From Paraspadella gotoi (taxonomy: Eukaryota; Chaetognatha), in contig CM119266.1 of the NCBI GenBank assembly GCA_051294375.1, forward strand, positions 8,642,606-8,706,605: a DNA stretch of 64,000 nucleotides, read 5' to 3'. Of this stretch, positions 60,401-64,000 are shown piece after piece; within the stretch, counting starts at the first letter, position 1, and every line of letters begins with the position of its first letter. Under the pieces are notes generated by a model. The model made no database searches and was not told the origin of the DNA. It saw only the letters and a list, made by a program, of their open reading frames with translations. The translations under genes and the position numbers were made by a program.

Positions 60401-63400
60401 TGAAGAAATAGAGAGGAGATAGAGAGAGAGAGAGGACAGATAGAGAGAGAGAGAGAACTATGAGATGGATAACAGCTAAGATGTGAGAAAGATGGCAAGA
60501 GAAAAGGAGATGTTCAGGTGAGAATGTTGATTAAATAATTATTTAATAATATTTATTAGTAGTTTATCTAACGGGTATAAAACCCTATTAAATTTATCTA
60601 TAAAATAGTAAAATAAGACTTTTATGAAAACGGTATAAAAAGATATGAGAAATGATTCTAAACTGCTACAATATGTAAATGAGATTTAAGAACTCGATCT
60701 CATTTAAAATGAATTACAAGTTATGTTGCTACATTGAATCATTAAATGCTGACGTTTTCCACCCAGACGCGTCCGGTCCTCCAACGCCCGTTCCGCCAAC
60801 TCTCCCGCCAGGGCCACATCCTCCGGTCCGGAGCTTCCGCGCCGCCAGCGCCGCAAAGAGACGCCGGCGCCGGAGCGATTCGTCGGCGTCGGTGCCGAGA
60901 GTCGCGCCGACAGAAAAGGGCACCGCTGCGTGCATCACAGGTTTTTGCGATATTTGAAGGACTTATCATTAGTGACATTATCATTTATTATCCATTCCTC
61001 TATCACAGATCCGTGGAGGAAATTCCCGGCGAAGAATCTCGTCGAGATTTCGACGAACTTCGTCCCATCGACGAGGTGAAGAAGCGGACCCGTCGGCGCG
61101 AGAAGCGGAAAAGAGGAAGTGAGAAGCGGACACGAAAGGGGCCGAAAGGAGAGAAAGCGGAGAAGGGAGAGACACTTTAACCGTCGTGGACGTGACGTTA
61201 CTCGAAACCGGAAATGACGTCAGGGATGACGTTACGATGACGTCAACGTCGACGTCGAATACGAAGTCGAAGACGATTTCGAACAAATCGTCGTGGACGA
61301 AGATGGAGAAGACGAGGTCAGATGTTGCTGTTGAAGATGCTGTTGAAAATTTAGCTCTCTTTGCAAACCCCGGAACTTAGTTTTAACCTTAATATTAAAC
61401 CTTAATCCTAACCTAATATTAATCCTAAACCTTAATCTTTAATCTTTGACCCAAATTTTGATCTAACCTTAAAACTTAGCCTTTAAACCCTAAACCCTGA
61501 CATTAATCATTAACCTAATTCTTAAGCCCAACCTTAAACTCACTTAAACCTAAGACTAAAACTCTTGAAAATTTTTGGGAATTCTTGCTAATTGATTATT
61601 CAAATTTTGTTAAATTTAAATTTTGACAATAATAATTTTTGTTTATTTTTTTTTTTCAGCCGCCAGCTGCCGTGCCTCCACAATCGTCCCAGGCGCCGCG
61701 GCCCCAGCCGCCGCTGCAGCCGCGGCTGTCGCCGACGTAGATTTCGAAATCTTCGAAGTGGGACGTTGCGGCGATGTCGAGCGGCGCACGGCGAGGCGGC
61801 CGGAATGGTAGGGGGGGTCGAAGTCGGGCGAGCGAGGTGAATCGAAAGCGGCGCCGGCGGAGGGCGGGAGGGCGGCGCCGTCAAAAGGGAGACTCGGCGC
61901 CGGAGCGATCGGAGAGCCGGGCCTCGCGGGAGGAGGGAGAGTACGCAGGGGGGAGATGGGGGGAGATGGGGGGGGAGAAATGGGTGAGGTAAATGTTGAG
62001 GTTTGGTTTGTTTGAGAAGAGGGCTGGGTGAGAGTTTTCATTTAGAATCCACTCTAGATGTCGTTGAACTGAACTGAACTGAATCTGAACTGAACTGAAC
62101 TGAACTGAACTGAAAGTGACCTGTTATCTAATACATTATTTGTCATCGTTTGTGACGTCAACTCTGATTATAACTATCTTCCTGCAGGAGGCCCTTCCGT
62201 TTCTTTCTGGCATCATCTGTGATATTCAATCCGTGAGAGTCTGGTTCACGATCGCTACTCGTTGGGAAAGCAAATCGGTGATGGGAACTTCGCCGTCGTC
62301 AGGACTTGCAGGGCCAGGTTGTTGTTGTAGTTATTGTTGTTGTTATGATTTGTAGGAACCGGTTGGATATTTTAAAGATTGAGTTTATAAAGTGAACGTA
62401 GAACAAATACATAATTGTTTAACTACGGGTCCTTACTTAAAAAGTTGAAGCATACTCGTTTTGAGCGAATTCCCTTACACCTGGACGTAAATACTACAAG
62501 AAATTGTCCCTTCGTATCTTTTGTACAGTAAAGTATTGATACAGAGGATACAGTTGCTCGCTGGACCCATTTTAGGGTGGGCTCTTTTCTCCTTAGTTCC
62601 ATTGTATTAAGCCTTTGGGATTTTTAGTACAATAATGAATGTCACGTGTGTAGACTTTTAAGTCTTGTGACAGTCTGAGAAATAATTTTGAAAAAATTAT
62701 AATTCAATGTTCAAATTTTGTAATTTAAAAGTGTTATTAACATTAGTTTTAGTTTTTAGTTTTGGGAAAAGTTTGAAAACTAAAGATTTGTGTCTTTGTC
62801 TAGAAAATATTTCTTATTTCTTATGTCTGCTTTTTTCTCTTTAATTATCAATTCGTGTTTTGTTGTTTTCTTTATCCTGTTTCTTTTTTTTCGAATTTTA
62901 TTTTCTCCTTTCAATCCATTGACAAACTTTTTTTCCAAACTTTATTCTTTCTTGTGAAATTTAATCCAGCGTCTCTTTCCCAACTTTTGTCCCACGCCAC
63001 AGATCCATTCCCAAACTTGTTCCACACTTGCCCCCACAGGTACGGCGCCACAGTGGGCGTGACCGGCGCCGAATTCGCCATCAAAGTCATCGACAAATCA
63101 AGGTTGAACGAGAAGAGAGAATGGTGAAGAGCGAAGTCTCGATCATGCGGCGATGCGCTCATCCCAACATCGTCAAACTGATGGAGGAGATGGAGACGAA
63201 GGAGCACATCTACCTCGTGATGGAGTTGGTCAAGGTGTGAGGCAATTGATGGGGAACGAAAAATGTCACAATTTTCATTCTCATTTTTTGGGGATTTTTT
63301 CATTGGCTTTTTTTTTTTTGTATCGAAATTTACAGTTTCAGGCGGAAGAAACACATAGGAAATTATTAATGATTTCCTTTTGAGGAAATAACATTCCTTT

Positions 63401-63886
63401 CTCCCCCCTCACCATCCCCATTCCCCCCCAAGGACGGCGACGCTCTTCGACGCCATCACCCGCCACCAACGATTCGACGAACGCCCTGCCTCCGAATGTG
63501 AGCGAACGTCGCCTCCGCCCTTCGTTACCTCCACTCGTCGCGGATCGTGCATCGCGATTGAAACCAGAAAATCTCCTCGTCGTAAGGGTGAGTTAGTCTG
63601 TAGGTCGGTTTGTAAGGAAAAGATTAAATTCAAGTCTGATTAATTAATAATAAAAACGGGAAAAATGTAGTGTTTTTTTTTGAAACAATTCAAAATTAAA
63701 AGTAAATATTACCGAAACTTATTACTGCAATATGTAAATGAGATTTTTCTTTTCCTTCCCAGGTGAAGTGGATCTCCCTCCCTCAAACTCGCCGACTTCG
63801 GCCTCGCCATGGTCGTCGACGATCCGCTCTTCACAGTCTGCCAGGCACGCCCACCTACGTGGCGCCGGAGATTCTCAATGAGACTG
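54465..63886 (+). CDS. DCLK: Doublecortin-like kinase (DCLK), partial at the right edge
   Basis: Plus-strand exons assigned: about 54465-54665 (N-terminal, starts MATQSFFVG), 54981-55133 and 55700-55823 (DCX1), 56873-57005, 57210-57394, 57453-57643, 57895-58034 and 58391-58515 (DCX2), 58880-59047, 59427-59542, 60009-60087, 60767-60940, 61009-about 61070 and 61660-about 61840 (linker), 62188-62317, 63040-63234, 63433-about 63582 and 63763-63886 (kinase). DCX1 has [17 protein letters not shown] and [20 protein letters not shown]2 has [29 protein letters not shown] and [16 protein letters not shown]. The kinase has [29 protein letters not shown], a broken [24 protein letters not shown] and APEIL. 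DCLKs bind microtubules through DCX and phosphorylate Ser/Thr. Single-base shifts occur in at least five exons, so no continuous frame exists here; I attribute them to sequence error. Confidence 0.85.
57453..58515 (+). other. Second doublecortin (DCX) domain of DCLK, with frameshift
   Basis: Three exons carry the ubiquitin-like DCX fold: strand and loop at the end of 57453-57643, helix and core in 57895-58034, final strand VFVGVG in 58391-58515. Near 58000 the frame of [19 protein letters not shown] shifts by one base to that of [10 protein letters not shown], which continues in phase into [10 protein letters not shown]. An extra G near 58006 would explain this. This is a frame break with otherwise conserved flanks. 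Confidence 0.7.
58515..58745. repeat. Degenerate GGTTG-type repeat
   Basis: Intron sequence made of imperfect TTGGTTGGTTGATTG units, starting at the donor itself (GGCAG|GTTGGTTGG). Confidence 0.75.
60182..60411 (+). CDS. Candidate alternative terminal exon of DCLK (kinase-less isoform)
   Basis: Good acceptor (TTTCGTTTCCCCAG) followed by 76 codons of Lys/Glu-rich sequence beginning [17 protein letters not shown] and ending in TAG at 60409-60411. The preceding exon (60009-60087) ends with one base over, and both this exon and the next linker exon (60767-60940) accept it in phase. The two look like mutually exclusive choices. Vertebrate DCLK1 also makes DCX-only products. No clear AATAAA follows closely; the downstream 60540-60640 is AT-rich. 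Confidence 0.45.
61381..61565. repeat. Degenerate CCTAA/CTTAA repeat (telomere-like) in DCLK intron
   Basis: About 180 bp of imperfect AACCTTAAT, CCTAACC and AAACCCTAAACCC units. It is too irregular for a functional telomere. Confidence 0.75.
61945..61982. repeat. G-rich tract
   Basis: Four or more runs of G (GGGG AGATGGGGG AGATGGGGGGG AGAAATGGG) on the coding strand just after a linker exon; capable of forming a G-quadruplex. Confidence 0.7.
62188..63886 (+). other. DCLK kinase-domain exons with one- and two-base frame breaks
   Basis: 62188-62317 carries [19 protein letters not shown] (Gly-rich loop intact). 63040-63234 carries the ATP-binding Lys in FAIKVIDK, but loses one base in a GAA(A)TGG context near 63119. 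63433-about 63582 carries ALFDAIT and [12 protein letters not shown], and a missing T breaks the catalytic-loop frame at 63559. 63763-63886 carries the Mg-binding DFG and the APE motif, with two extra bases near 63840. All catalytic elements are recognisable, so the locus is probably functional in the organism. The remaining C-lobe lies beyond the window. Confidence 0.75.
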
Positions 63887-63933
63887 GTGAGGAGAGAATA
63901 GATAGATAGAGAGAGAGCGAGAGAGAGATTCAG

Positions 63934-63958
63934 NNNNNNNNNNNNNNNNNNNNNNNNN
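63934..63958. other. Assembly gap (25 N)
   Basis: Run of N after a short GA-repeat in the intron following the APE exon. Confidence 0.99.
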
Positions 63959-64000
63959 CGTGATTTGGGGTGGTATCTCACAGCGACCGCAGAAATTCAA

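Overview
The window is nuclear DNA from an invertebrate animal. It has multi-exon protein genes with GT-AG introns, GC-rich exons, AT-rich introns rich in (CT)n/(GA)n tracts, and a true innexin with the YYQW motif and an innexin-type second extracellular loop. I cannot name the phylum; a small-genome protostome is likely. The splice models given for the first four genes were checked by hand for reading phase across every intron.

Layout. Five genes are recognisable. Four lie head-to-tail on the minus strand with introns of about 50-300 bp, apart from the transposon-bearing first innexin intron of about 1.8 kb: a KLHL1/4/5-type kelch-like ubiquitin-ligase adaptor (132-3742), the ER-associated-degradation lectin OS-9 (4494-8329), PARP1 (8968-12840) and an innexin with a long charged tail (15267-20861). 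A fifth minus-strand gene is a mosaic serine protease. Its thrombospondin-1, six LDL-receptor-A and trypsin-like modules are solid at 22247-27770; its amino-terminal exons probably run up to 34219, but that part is less certain. From 34.2 to about 48.8 kb I see almost no genes: AT-rich DNA, microsatellites, one BEL/Pao zinc-knuckle relic and two large assembly gaps. From about 51.6 kb to the right edge, on the plus strand, lies a doublecortin-like kinase (DCLK) gene with two DCX domains, a Pro/Lys/Arg-rich linker and the start of the kinase domain. Its 5' part is duplicated in the assembly and its exons carry single-base frameshifts, unlike the clean left half, so 48.8-64 kb looks like poorly polished or haplotype-duplicated sequence.

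The genes have unrelated jobs (ubiquitin-ligase adaptor, ER quality control, DNA damage, gap junction, extracellular proteolysis, microtubule kinase). Nothing suggests they act together.

The most interesting signal is a family of small foldback elements (about 190-250 bp), one in an intron of each of the five genes. The three well-preserved copies have 13-15 bp target-site duplications, a shared purine-rich tail and a core resembling a minimal type I hammerhead ribozyme (CTGATGA, a stem that varies in sequence but keeps pairing, then GAA and a self-complementary ACATGT followed by C). One is nested inside a 1.6-kb hAT-like element with a perfect 8-bp target duplication in innexin intron 1. 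This looks like a non-autonomous, ribozyme-bearing retroelement family, plausibly related to Penelope-like elements.
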